Assembly (NCBI RefSeq): GCF_003977755.1
Contig: NZ_RQWN01000003.1
Span: 1-64,000 of the forward strand
DNA from: Haloterrigena salifodinae
GTDB taxonomy: Archaea; Halobacteriota; Halobacteria; Halobacteriales; Natrialbaceae
DNA: 64,000 nt
Direction: 5' to 3'
Position 1 is the first letter of the stretch. Each line of letters starts with the position of its first letter. Below the pieces are notes generated by a model. The model was not told the origin of the DNA and did no database searches. It saw nothing but the letters and a program-made list of their open reading frames with translations. Below, in pieces: positions 27,471 to 35,870 of the stretch. Position numbers and translations under genes: made by a program.

Positions 27471-27570
27471 AGCCGTCTCTCGGGCTGTCATCGGCTTAAT
27501 ACCTCGAGTTGTTTTCACCGGACGGGAATTACGATCGGTCGTAAGGTGCCGCTGTTCCCTACCAACGCGT

Positions 27571-27807
27571 ATGAGTTCGGCAACGGAACAACCGACGACC
27601 GATCAGGCCACCGAGACCGATTCTGGGGAGACCGGTCCGGTTCGCACGATCGGTCACGACGAGTACGATCCGATCGGGACGCTGATCCTGATCGCGATCT
27701 ACTTCGCGATACTGGTACTGCTGTGGCTGTTCATGTACTTCGTCGAGTTCCTCGGCAACGGACCGACCGTCGTCGGGACGCTCGTGACGGTGGTGGGGCT
27801 GGCATGA
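27571..27807 (+). CDS. cbaD: ba3-type oxidase small subunit, CbaD-like
   Basis: 78 aa. An acidic N-terminus is followed by one strong helix (IGTLILIAIYFAILVLLWLF). In Natronomonas pharaonis the ba3 oxidase genes are ordered cbaDBAC, and this gene has the position and shape of CbaD. The ATG at 27571 fits a leaderless start. Its stop overlaps the start of the subunit II gene by 4 bases, so the products are translationally coupled. Confidence 0.72.
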   Translation: MSSATEQPTTDQATETDSGETGPVRTIGHDEYDPIGTLILIAIYFAILVLLWLFMYFVEFLGNGPTVVGTLVTVVGLA

Positions 27808-28604
27808 ACATTCACACCTACGAGAAGCTCTGGCTGGCCGCGGCGATGGTGTTGATCGTCGGCTTCATCGCGACGATCACGTACGGCGCGGTCGGTCCGG
27901 GCGTCTCGATGATTGACGACGACGGCGGCTCGATCGACCCCGACGCGATCAGCGATCACGAGCGGTTCGGCGACACCGGCGTCACACACGTCGGTGGCGA
28001 CGAGTACGAGGTCGACGTTGTCGCACAGGCGTGGTCGTACTCGCCGGGCGAGATCGAGGTGCCGGCGGGCAGCGAAGTGACGTTCTACGTCACGAGCCGA
28101 GACGTGACCCACAGCTTCTCCGTGGTCGGAACGAACATTAACACGATGGTCATCCCCGGCGAGGTCTCGCAGATGACCGTCGAGTTTGACGAACCGGGCG
28201 AGTACGGCATTCTCTGTAACGAGTACTGCGGTCAGGGCCACCACAACATGGAAGGGAAACTGAACGTCGTTCCCGAAGACGAGTTCAACATGACCGAACT
28301 GGACGTCGAGGCCCCCAGCGAGGTCGAGGCAGGTAACGAGACAACGATCAACGCGACCGTCAGCGACGGGATGCAGACCGACCTCGAGACGACCGCGACT
28401 CTCGAGATCGGCGATCAGCGGTACGAAGAAGACGTCACAATCTCCGGCGCCGGCAGCGAGTCCGTCGAGTTCGCGGTCGACACCGACGAACTCGGCGCGG
28501 GCGACCACGACTGGACGGTGACCGCCGCCGGCTACGAGGAGCGCGGCACGCTCACCGTCGCGGACGGTGACGGCGGCTCCGACGGAGGTGACGGCGATGC
28601 GTAA
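27804..28604 (+). CDS. cbaB: ba3-type cytochrome c oxidase subunit II (CuA)
   Basis: 266 aa. One N-terminal helix (residues 8-28), then the cupredoxin domain with the CuA ligands: His in SRDVTHSFSV and the loop CNEYCGQGHHNM. The usual subunit II ends near residue 165. Here about 90 extra residues form a beta-sandwich-like region (EAPSEVEAGNETTINATVSD and following), resembling a CARDB-type domain on the outer face. It overlaps cbaD by 4 bases and cbaA by 8 bases. Confidence 0.92.
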   Translation: MNIHTYEKLWLAAAMVLIVGFIATITYGAVGPGVSMIDDDGGSIDPDAISDHERFGDTGVTHVGGDEYEVDVVAQAWSYSPGEIEVPAGSEVTFYVTSRDVTHSFSVVGTNINTMVIPGEVSQMTVEFDEPGEYGILCNEYCGQGHHNMEGKLNVVPEDEFNMTELDVEAPSEVEAGNETTINATVSDGMQTDLETTATLEIGDQRYEEDVTISGAGSESVEFAVDTDELGAGDHDWTVTAAGYEERGTLTVADGDGGSDGGDGDA

Positions 28605-30348
28605 CGCCTACATCGATCAGTTCCCCGCGGAGGCGAAGGTGATCAAGGCCGCCTTCTGGAGTTCCTTCCTCGCGCTGGCCATCGGCGGCCTGCTCGGACT
28701 CGTGCAGGCGCTCCACCGGACGGACGTCGTCCGCTTTATCGATTCGGCGGACTACTACACCGTGTTGACCGCCCACGGCGTCCTGCTGGCGATCACGTTC
28801 ACGATCTTCTTCCTCGTGGGCATCTTCACCTGGGCGGTGACGACCAGCCTCGAGCGGGGCGTCGTCGACACCCGCTTCACCTGGTCGTGGTACGTCATGA
28901 TGGTCGTCGGATCGGTCCTCACCGCCGTCACGATCTTCGCCGGCTTCCTCGAGGACGCGCCTGAGATCCTCGGCGCGCCGCTGAACGCGGACGTGCTCTT
29001 CACGTTCTACGCGCCGCTGCAGGCCCACCCCTTCTTCTACGTCGGGCTGGTGCTGTTCGTCGTCGGCTCCTGGCTGGCCGGCGTCGACTGGTTCCGGACG
29101 TGGTGGGCCTGGCGCAGCGAGAACCCCGACGAGCGGATCCCGCTGCCGACGTTCATGGTGTTGACGACGACGCTGTTCTGGTACGTCTGTACGTTCGGCG
29201 TCGCCCTGTCGATCCTCGTCTTCCTGCTGCCGTGGTCGTTGGGCATCGTCGACTCCGTGAACCCGCTGTTGACCCGGACGCTGTTCTGGTACTTCGGCCA
29301 CGCCGTCGTCTACTTCTGGCTGATGCCGGCGTACATGATGTGGTACATCATGCTGCCGAAGCTCTCCGGCGGGAAGCTGTTCAGCGACCCGCTTGCCCGC
29401 GTCGTCTTCGTGCTGTTCCTGCTGCTTTCGACGCCGCTGGGCATCCACCACCAGTATCTGGATCCCGGCATCGCTGAGGGGTACAAATTCATCGCGATGA
29501 CGAACACGATGTTCCTGTTGCTGCCGAGCCTGCTGACCGCGTTCACCGTCGTCGCGAGCATGGAACACGGCGCGCGCCAGCGCGGCGGCGAGGGCTACCT
29601 CGGCTGGCTCAGAGCGCTGCCATGGCGCGACCCGGTCTTTACCGGCATGGCGCTGGCGGGCTTGATGTTCGCCGCGGCCGGCTTCTCCGGCATGATCAAC
29701 GCGGGGATGAACATCAACTACCTCGTCCACAACACCTGGTGGGTCGTCGGTCACTTCCACCTCACCGTCGGCACCGCCGTCGCGCTGACGTTCATGGCCG
29801 CGGCCTACTGGTTCATCCCGCAGGTGACCGGCAAGGCGCTGTGGAACCGCTCCGTCGCGCTGGGGCAGGTCCTGCTGTGGTTCATCGGCATGACGTTCAT
29901 GTCGAACGCGATGCACCGCTCGGGGCTGTTCGGGATGCCCCGCCGGACCGCCGAACCGCAGTACTCCGGCTTCGAGTTCGAACCCGCCGCCGGGACCGTC
30001 GGCGAGATCAACGCGCAGGTCGCCCTCGGCGCCGTGATCCTGACCGTCTCGCTGGCCCTGTTCCTCCTGAACATGGTCCTGACGTCGTTCAACGGGTCCA
30101 GCGACGCCATCCCGGACAACACCTACGCCGGAACGCTCTCGGGCCCCGAGGACGCGCCCGAGATCCTCGACAACCTCAAACTCTGGACTGCCATCGCTAT
30201 CGTCCTCGTAATCTTCGCGTATACGCTTCCGCTCGCGAGCATCATCGAGAACGGCGGCCTCTTCGGTCCCGGCATCGAGGGGCGACAGCTCACGCTCGTT
30301 CCCGATACCACGGCCGTCCTCGAGACCGTCCGGGAGGTGATTTCCTAG
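28597..30348 (+). CDS. cbaA: ba3-type cytochrome c oxidase subunit I
   Basis: 583 aa with 12-13 membrane helices. The cross-linked active-site pair His-Tyr reads GHAVVYFWLMPAY, as in B-type (ba3) oxidases, with the CuB histidines in STPLGIHHQYLDP. The low-spin and high-spin haem histidines lie in AHGVLLAITF and NTWWVVGHFHLTVG. It reduces oxygen to water and pumps protons. A long reverse-strand open frame opposite this gene is a composition shadow. Followed immediately (no gap) by cbaC. Confidence 0.94.
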   Translation: MRNAYIDQFPAEAKVIKAAFWSSFLALAIGGLLGLVQALHRTDVVRFIDSADYYTVLTAHGVLLAITFTIFFLVGIFTWAVTTSLERGVVDTRFTWSWYVMMVVGSVLTAVTIFAGFLEDAPEILGAPLNADVLFTFYAPLQAHPFFYVGLVLFVVGSWLAGVDWFRTWWAWRSENPDERIPLPTFMVLTTTLFWYVCTFGVALSILVFLLPWSLGIVDSVNPLLTRTLFWYFGHAVVYFWLMPAYMMWYIMLPKLSGGKLFSDPLARVVFVLFLLLSTPLGIHHQYLDPGIAEGYKFIAMTNTMFLLLPSLLTAFTVVASMEHGARQRGGEGYLGWLRALPWRDPVFTGMALAGLMFAAAGFSGMINAGMNINYLVHNTWWVVGHFHLTVGTAVALTFMAAAYWFIPQVTGKALWNRSVALGQVLLWFIGMTFMSNAMHRSGLFGMPRRTAEPQYSGFEFEPAAGTVGEINAQVALGAVILTVSLALFLLNMVLTSFNGSSDAIPDNTYAGTLSGPEDAPEILDNLKLWTAIAIVLVIFAYTLPLASIIENGGLFGPGIEGRQLTLVPDTTAVLETVREVIS

Positions 30349-30564
30349 ATGCGCATCTCGAAGGCCGGCCTGCTCGTCGTCGCGGCGATCGTCATCCCGA
30401 TCGTCGTCGAACTCCGCACCGCGCTCTCGTGGTTCGGAATCGAGCTCTCGGTCCTCGAAGGGGTCGCCCTCGCCATCGCGATTGTCCTCGCGATCGTCGT
30501 CTGGGCGGTGTGGCCGTCCGACGGGAACGGCAACGCCGAGACCGAACCCACGGGTCCCGAGTGA
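30349..30564 (+). CDS. cbaC: ba3-type oxidase small subunit, CbaC-like
   Basis: 71 aa. Two hydrophobic helices, residues 6-22 and 34-55 (EGVALAIAIVLAIVVWAVWP), and a short acidic tail. The ATG directly follows the cbaA stop TAG. Its place as the fourth gene of the operon matches CbaC of Natronomonas. No cofactor-binding residue is visible, so it is probably a structural subunit. Confidence 0.72.
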   Translation: MRISKAGLLVVAAIVIPIVVELRTALSWFGIELSVLEGVALAIAIVLAIVVWAVWPSDGNGNAETEPTGPE

Positions 30565-30689
30565 TCGGTCGCAGCGGTCCGACGCCCTGACCGGGAGTCG
30601 AGGGCGATTTCTTTTCCGGAGGCGTGTGAAAATCGCGGTGCGTACAGGAAACGCCGGTATCGAACGCTTCGACGCGACGAGACCGAAGC

Positions 30690-31511
30690 TTACGTTTCGA
30701 ACGGAAGACTTCCGAGAAACTCGTCGCTCTGATAATCGAGATGGTCCAGTCGAGGGCCGAGCAGTTCCCGCGTGAGGACCACCAGTGGATTGGTCTGGCC
30801 CTCTCCGATCATCGCGACCTCCGTTCTCGATCCGGTGGCGTCCTCGTCCCAGAGGCCGACGACGACGGTCTCCCGATCGGCGACGATGAGCCGACTCACC
30901 TTGGGATAGTTCGCTCGTTCGTACATCCAATCCATCTGTGGCTCCCAGATCGTTGCTTCCGGGAGGCGCTCCCGAAAGAACTCTCGAGCAGCGTCGTTTT
31001 TCGTTCCGGCGTGAAGTTCGACGTCTCGGTCGATGGCGTTCTCCGCGTGCGGGACACACGCTTCGTCGAGTAACTCGTCGGACGCGTAGATCAGAAAGAG
31101 TTCGTCGTCGGCTCTGTCGGCCAGCTCTCGGCAATAGTCGTACACCGCTTCGCGACCCTCGAGCCGCCCGACGGTACGCTCGTCCGGTCTCCGTCCCGTC
31201 TCGAACTGCGAGAGCAGTTCGTCGAGCGCTTCGACGTCCATCCAGTCGGCGTCATCCGCCGATCGACGGCCGGTGGTGACGGTATTTTCATCGTGGTCGT
31301 ACGCGACGAGCCCGACTTCGTCGAGTCGGGGAAGGTACTCGTGATGGAGCGAAACGATCGTTCGCTCGAGTTCCTGCTCGTCCGCCGAAGCGAGGTGTTC
31401 AGCGAGCTCCGTTACAGAGAGGCCGCGATGAGATTCATTGAGAACAGTTAAAATTTCACGGTTGGTTGCATCTATGAGTATCCGAATGATTTCTTCGTCT
31501 TCTGACCCCAT
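30690..31511 (-). CDS. Winged-helix transcriptional regulator (DUF7344-like N-terminus)
   Basis: 273 aa. Residues 1-95 form a haloarchaeal winged helix (ILIDATNREILTVLNESHRG, LSVTELAEHLA, IVSLHHEYLPRLDEVGLVAY). The C-terminal 160 residues resemble the effector half of HTH proteins with a PLD-like sensor (LADRADDELFLIYASDELLD, ERANYPKVSRLIVADRETVV). It faces the oxidase operon end to end. The AT-rich region 31512-31720 upstream supplies its promoter. Its targets are not indicated. Confidence 0.75.
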   Translation of the reverse strand: MGSEDEEIIRILIDATNREILTVLNESHRGLSVTELAEHLASADEQELERTIVSLHHEYLPRLDEVGLVAYDHDENTVTTGRRSADDADWMDVEALDELLSQFETGRRPDERTVGRLEGREAVYDYCRELADRADDELFLIYASDELLDEACVPHAENAIDRDVELHAGTKNDAAREFFRERLPEATIWEPQMDWMYERANYPKVSRLIVADRETVVVGLWDEDATGSRTEVAMIGEGQTNPLVVLTRELLGPRLDHLDYQSDEFLGSLPFET

Positions 31512-31719
31512 TACTGGTGGATATTCCCGTGCGGGTGTTAAAAACCAGGTTTCTATTCAAGAGTGTTATTATAGGATTATAACCTATCGATTTTTGCTGA
31601 GAGTCAACAGCGTTCCCACTCAGAAGTCACAGATATAGCTACCAAATTGGACGATTCGGCTCCGAGAACAACTTCGAAGAACGAAACCGCGCTACTAACT
31701 ACCGGCAACGCGGCGGTCG

Positions 31720-32031
31720 CTACCAGGTCTCGATCCGTCCCTCGCGGACGTCCTCCGCACAGCCCTCGCAGTCGGGATGGCCCGCTTCGAAACACGCCGG
31801 CCGGTACTGGTCGTCGAGCATCGCCGCCCGCTGTTCGGCATAACGCCGGCAGACGATCTTCGCCCGTCCCGCCTCGTCCGACGGCAGGCCGCGGGCGTTT
31901 TTCGCCACTTCGTAGGCCTCGCGGGCCTCCTCGAGTTGCTCGCCCGTCGAGCCCCGAACCTGTTCGTACTGCTCGCCAGCCTCCTGGAGCTTCGAGCGCA
32001 GGAACCGCTCGAGCCGACGACGATCCGCCAT
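31720..32031 (-). CDS. Small conserved haloarchaeal protein (DUF7091-like)
   Basis: 103 aa from the ATG at 32031. Mostly helical and charged: RRRLERFLRSKLQEAGEQYE, a repeated EAREAYEVAKNA segment, then AKIVCRRYAEQRAA. It ends with CFEAGHPDCEGCAEDVREG, whose Cys and His residues (C-x5-H-x2-C-x2-C) could bind zinc. I recall this as DUF7091, from memory. The open frame continues upstream as antisense shadow. Divergent from the sulfite-oxidase-family gene. Confidence 0.7.
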   Translation of the reverse strand: MADRRRLERFLRSKLQEAGEQYEQVRGSTGEQLEEAREAYEVAKNARGLPSDEAGRAKIVCRRYAEQRAAMLDDQYRPACFEAGHPDCEGCAEDVREGRIETW

Positions 32032-32175
32032 TGGACGTGATTCGATCGCCGGCCACATAGTCCCGTCGCCGCCGTTCCGCGGTTCGTCGGCGCGGGAACG
32101 GTCTCGGCCGGCCGGCGACGAGCGACCGCTCGAGTCGGGGCGAAGGGTTTTGCCAGCTCGTGTTGTGTGGTGACT

Positions 32176-33423
32176 ATGAGCACGGAAACACCTCGAGAGA
32201 GTCGCCGCGGCGAGATCGACGCGATCCTCGAGCGAAAGGACGGCGGCGTCCGCGAGACCCGCGACGAGGCCGACAAGTACACCGTCGTCGGCGCGGCCGA
32301 CAGGCGAACGTACGCGAACTGGCTGACGCCCGTTGAGGAACACTTCGTCTGCCACCGCAACGACATTCCCGACGCCGACGCGGACTCGTGGACGGTCTCC
32401 CTGACGGGACGGCTCGACGACGAGTACTCGCTGTCGGACCTGAACGACGAGTTCCCGACGGTCGCGGTGGCCCACACGATGGAGTGCGCCGGAAACGGCC
32501 GCGGACAGCACCGCCCCGAGACCGGAAGCGTCCAATGGGGGTTCGAGGCCGCGGGGACGGCGATCTGGACCGGCACGCCGCTCAGTTCGATACTACGCGG
32601 TCGGCTTGACGACGCGGACGGCGACGCGTGGCTCACGGCCGTCGGTGGCGACCCCTCGGACGGCGACGACGTCTTCGCGCGGTCAATTCCCCTCTCGAAG
32701 GCGCTCGAGGACTGCATCCTCGCCACGGAGATGAACGGCCGGCCGCTCCCCCGCGAACACGGCTTCCCGGTTCGGCTGATCGTTCCCGGCTGGTACGGCG
32801 TCAACTGCGTCAAGTGGGTCGAGGAGCTCCGGCTGATGGACACGATGGTCGTCGACGGCTCACTGGATCGACCCGGTGACCACGCCTACTGGCAGCAGGA
32901 GGCCTACCGAATGCACCCCGCCGACGTCGACCCCGAACCGAACGAGACCGTCGAAACGGTCGATACGTGGTCCCAACTCGAGGCGGGCGAGCCCGATCAT
33001 CCCTACACGTTCGACCAGACCGTGATGTCGATCATCGGCGCTCCGGACGGCGAGTCCGCAGTGAGCGCTCTCGAGGACGGAACGATCGAACTCACCGGCG
33101 TCGCCTGGGCCGGCGACGACGGCGTCGAGCGGGTCGAGGTCTCGACCGACGGCGGCGACACGTGGGCCGACGCGGAACTGTTCGGCCCCGACTACGCGGG
33201 TGCGTGGCGACTGTTCCGTTACGACTGGGACGCGCAGCCAGGGACGCACGTTCTCTGTTCGCGAGCGACCGACGATCAGGGCCGCCGACAGCCGATGCGG
33301 ATCTCCAATCCCGACGCCTGGCGCGACGCGCTCGAGGCCGACGAGTTCCCCTGGAACGAGGGCGGGTACGCCGCGAACGCGGTCCTGCCGAACGCCGTCG
33401 AAATCGACGTCGAGTCGACCTAA
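32176..33423 (+). CDS. Molybdopterin-dependent oxidoreductase, sulfite oxidase family
   Basis: 415 aa from the ATG at 32176. The molybdenum cofactor domain fills residues 30-260, with the Mo-ligand Cys in HTMECAGNGRGQ, the substrate-loop HGFPVRLIVPGWYG and KWVEELRLMD. A dimerisation domain of the Ig-like type follows at 300-400 (LTGVAWAGDDGVERVEVSTD). There is no Tat signal or haem domain, so it is probably cytoplasmic. MoaB of the cofactor pathway is encoded at 59586. The substrate could be sulfite or another oxyanion. Confidence 0.87.
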   Translation: MSTETPRESRRGEIDAILERKDGGVRETRDEADKYTVVGAADRRTYANWLTPVEEHFVCHRNDIPDADADSWTVSLTGRLDDEYSLSDLNDEFPTVAVAHTMECAGNGRGQHRPETGSVQWGFEAAGTAIWTGTPLSSILRGRLDDADGDAWLTAVGGDPSDGDDVFARSIPLSKALEDCILATEMNGRPLPREHGFPVRLIVPGWYGVNCVKWVEELRLMDTMVVDGSLDRPGDHAYWQQEAYRMHPADVDPEPNETVETVDTWSQLEAGEPDHPYTFDQTVMSIIGAPDGESAVSALEDGTIELTGVAWAGDDGVERVEVSTDGGDTWADAELFGPDYAGAWRLFRYDWDAQPGTHVLCSRATDDQGRRQPMRISNPDAWRDALEADEFPWNEGGYAANAVLPNAVEIDVEST

Positions 33424-33540
33424 CGGCCCCCTCGATCGGGCTCGCGACGTTCACTTTCACCCCGGTGCCGGTACTTTAAATACTATCGGGCGCGAAACGA
33501 GATATGCCTCCCAGTGAAACGAAAGAGGAGGCGTGACACA

Positions 33541-34470
33541 ATGAGCGACGTACGACAGCACGCGGACGACATACACGACCAGTTTTCGGATCACATCGAC
33601 GTGAGCGTCGACGACGTCGAGGAGCGACTGACGACGCTCGTCGACGAGTACAAGGTTCCCATCGACGAGGCGCGCCGGAGCGTCACCAACCACTACCTCG
33701 AAGAGGCCGGCCTCGAGCGAGAGGACATCTCGCGGGGCGGCAGCGAGGAAGTGAACGTCGAGGACGTCGACGAGCCCGAACAGTGGATCGACCTCACCGC
33801 GAAGGTCATCGAACTCTGGGATCCCCGGAGCGACTCCGTCGCACAGGTCGGCCTGCTGGGCGACCCGACGGGCACGATCAAGTTCACCAAGTGGGCCAAA
33901 TCAGACCTGCCATCCCTCGAGGAGGGCGCGGTCTACGACCTTCGCAACGTCGTCACCGACGAGTACCAGGGCCGGTACTCGGTCAAACTTAACTCGACGA
34001 CGGTGATCGAGGAGCTCGACGAGGACCTCGAGGTCGGCGACGACACCAGCGAGATCGAGGGCGCCCTCGTGGACATGCAAAGCGGCAGCGGCCTCATCAA
34101 GCGCTGCCCGAAAGAGGACTGCACGCGCGTCCTGCAGAACGGCCGCTGTAACGAACACGGCGAGGTCGAAGGCGAGTTCGACCTCCGCATCAAGGCGGTC
34201 GTCGACGACGGGATCGACGCCCACGAGGTCATCTTCGACAAGGAGGCCACCGAGGACCTGACGGGCCTGAGCTTAGAGGAGGCCAAGGATATGGCGATGG
34301 ACGCTCTGGACACGACCATCGTCGCCGACGAGATCGCCGCGGACATCGTCGGCACCTACTACCGTATCGAGGGACCGACCTTCGGCCGCTACGTGCTGGC
34401 CGACGACGTCGAGGAACTCGACGGGCCCGCCGACGCCGAACAGCTGCTGATCAGAGCGAGGTCGATGTGA
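33541..34470 (+). CDS. Replication protein A, Rpa3-type single-strand DNA-binding protein
   Basis: 309 aa. After an N-terminal helical segment (VDDVEERLTTLVDEYKVPID), an OB fold lies at about 75-170 (DLTAKVIELWDPRSDSVAQV, LLGDPTGTIKFTKWAK). A zinc finger follows with CPKEDCTRVLQNGRCNEH. The length (about 310, one OB fold plus zinc finger) matches Haloferax Rpa3 rather than the longer Rpa1. It coats single-stranded DNA in replication and repair. The next gene starts one base after its stop, giving the rpa-rpap pair of Haloferax. TTTAAATA near 33475 is a likely TATA box. Confidence 0.87.
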   Translation: MSDVRQHADDIHDQFSDHIDVSVDDVEERLTTLVDEYKVPIDEARRSVTNHYLEEAGLEREDISRGGSEEVNVEDVDEPEQWIDLTAKVIELWDPRSDSVAQVGLLGDPTGTIKFTKWAKSDLPSLEEGAVYDLRNVVTDEYQGRYSVKLNSTTVIEELDEDLEVGDDTSEIEGALVDMQSGSGLIKRCPKEDCTRVLQNGRCNEHGEVEGEFDLRIKAVVDDGIDAHEVIFDKEATEDLTGLSLEEAKDMAMDALDTTIVADEIAADIVGTYYRIEGPTFGRYVLADDVEELDGPADAEQLLIRARSM

Positions 34471-34471
34471 T

Positions 34472-35113
34472 ATGAGCCAGTCAGAACTCACCCGCGAAGT
34501 CGCCCGCCGCGTCTTCGCATCGGAATTCAACGATTCGACGTACACCTTCAAAGAGAGCGACGACGAGCGCGCGCCCAACTACGCGCTGCTCCCGACCGGC
34601 GACCGCGCGAACCGCGTGTTCATCGTCGGAACCCTCACGGAAACGGAGGACGTCGGCGAGGACAGCGAGTACTGGCGCGGCCGGGTCGTCGACCCGACCG
34701 GGACGTTCTTCGTCTACGCCGGTCAGTACCAGCCCGAGGCCGCATCGGTGCTCCGGGACACGGAGCCGCCGGAATACGTCTCCATCGTCGGCAAACCCCG
34801 CACCTACGAGACTGACGACGGCAGCGTCAACGTCTCCGTTCGCCCCGAATCCATCGCGGTCGTCGACGACGACACCCGCGACCGTTGGGTCGTCGAAACC
34901 GCCGAACGCACCCTCGATCGCATCGAGGCCTTCGAGGAGTGGGAAGAAGAACAGGAGGCTCCCGAGAACGGCTCGACGGCGCCCACCAACGAGTACGCCC
35001 AGATGGCCCGCGAGCGCTACGACTCGCCGGTCGTCAACTACCGCAACGACGTGATTCAGGCGCTCGAGCAACTCGAGGACGTCGAGGCCGACGACGCCGA
35101 AGCGACGGCCTGA
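34472..35113 (+). CDS. RPA-associated protein (Rpap3-type)
   Basis: 213 aa. The OB-fold-like N-terminal 140 residues begin VARRVFASEFNDSTYTFKES and include RVFIVGTLTETEDVG, DPTGTFFVYAGQYQPEA and VSIVGKPRTYE. The C-terminal part is helical and acidic (ERTLDRIEAFEEWEEEQEAP). In Haloferax the Rpap proteins are made from the same operons as their RPA and are needed with it. The ATG lies one base after the rpa stop, so coupling is clear. Confidence 0.85.
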   Translation: MSQSELTREVARRVFASEFNDSTYTFKESDDERAPNYALLPTGDRANRVFIVGTLTETEDVGEDSEYWRGRVVDPTGTFFVYAGQYQPEAASVLRDTEPPEYVSIVGKPRTYETDDGSVNVSVRPESIAVVDDDTRDRWVVETAERTLDRIEAFEEWEEEQEAPENGSTAPTNEYAQMARERYDSPVVNYRNDVIQALEQLEDVEADDAEATA

Positions 35114-35186
35114 GTTCGGCAACTCCGTTTCGTTCTTTTTCGCGCCGCTTAACCCAGAGAGCGATGCATCCGCGTCCGATCTCCGA

Positions 35187-35870
35187 TTACGCCTCGAGCG
35201 CGGTCTCGAGTAGCGCGCCGATCGCCGCGAACTCGTCGTCGGTGACCTCGTGACCGGTCTCGGGATAGCGCCGCTCGTCGACCGCGGCGTCGGCTCGTTC
35301 GAAGATTTGCGCCGTCGCGGCGACGCGCGACGGATCGACGTGTGGATCTTCGGCGCCGTAGCCGAGCAGGACCGGCGTCTCCGCCAGCAAGCCGTCGATA
35401 TCGGTCGCCTCGAGCTCGGCGTCCGATCCCGGCAGCGTCGCAGAGAGGACAGCGAGCCCGCCGTAGCGGTTCGGGTTCCGGCGGACGTACTCCGCGGCGA
35501 CGCAAGCGCCTTGCGAGAAGCCCGCAAGAACGGTTCGTTCCGGTGGGATCCCGATCCCCGCCGCGGCTCCGAGAGCGGCAGCCACGCAGTCGACGCTCGA
35601 GGAGAGCCACGGCTCGTTTTCGGTTCGCAGCGCGGCGGCCGAACGGGGGTACCAGCGGCTCCGCTCGGCCTGCGGGGCGAGGACGGCGAGACCGTGGCGG
35701 GAGACCGGTTCGAAGAGGTTGACGACGCCCTGGGCCGTCGCGCCGCGGCCGTGACAGACGACGAGTGCGGCTTCGGCGGCCAGCGCAGGCGCGCCGGCCG
35801 TGAGCAAGGGTTGGCCGGCGTGGGGTCCCGAAACCGAGTCCATCGACCGGCCCGAGTCACGTCCCGTCAT
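35187..35870 (-). CDS. Alpha/beta hydrolase, phospholipase/carboxylesterase type (MhqD-like)
   Basis: 227 aa. Serine hydrolase of the esterase YpfH/MhqD group: LVVCHGRGATAQ gives the oxyanion loop, GFSQGACVAA carries the nucleophile Ser, GAEDPHVD the acid and PETGHEVTD the His. The start at 35870 overlaps the stop of the upstream dioxygenase-like gene by 4 bases. The same gene pair occurs in bacterial quinone and azo-compound resistance operons (mhqO with mhqD), which suggests a shared detoxification role here (inference). Confidence 0.85.
   Translation of the reverse strand: MTGRDSGRSMDSVSGPHAGQPLLTAGAPALAAEAALVVCHGRGATAQGVVNLFEPVSRHGLAVLAPQAERSRWYPRSAAALRTENEPWLSSSVDCVAAALGAAAGIGIPPERTVLAGFSQGACVAAEYVRRNPNRYGGLAVLSATLPGSDAELEATDIDGLLAETPVLLGYGAEDPHVDPSRVAATAQIFERADAAVDERRYPETGHEVTDDEFAAIGALLETALEA

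Noticed and set aside
28552-31134. 860-codon minus-strand frame opposite the oxidase genes
   Set aside because: Translation is Arg/Gln/His/Asp-rich without membrane or domain pattern. It is a GC-composition shadow of cbaA, whose active-site motifs are certain.
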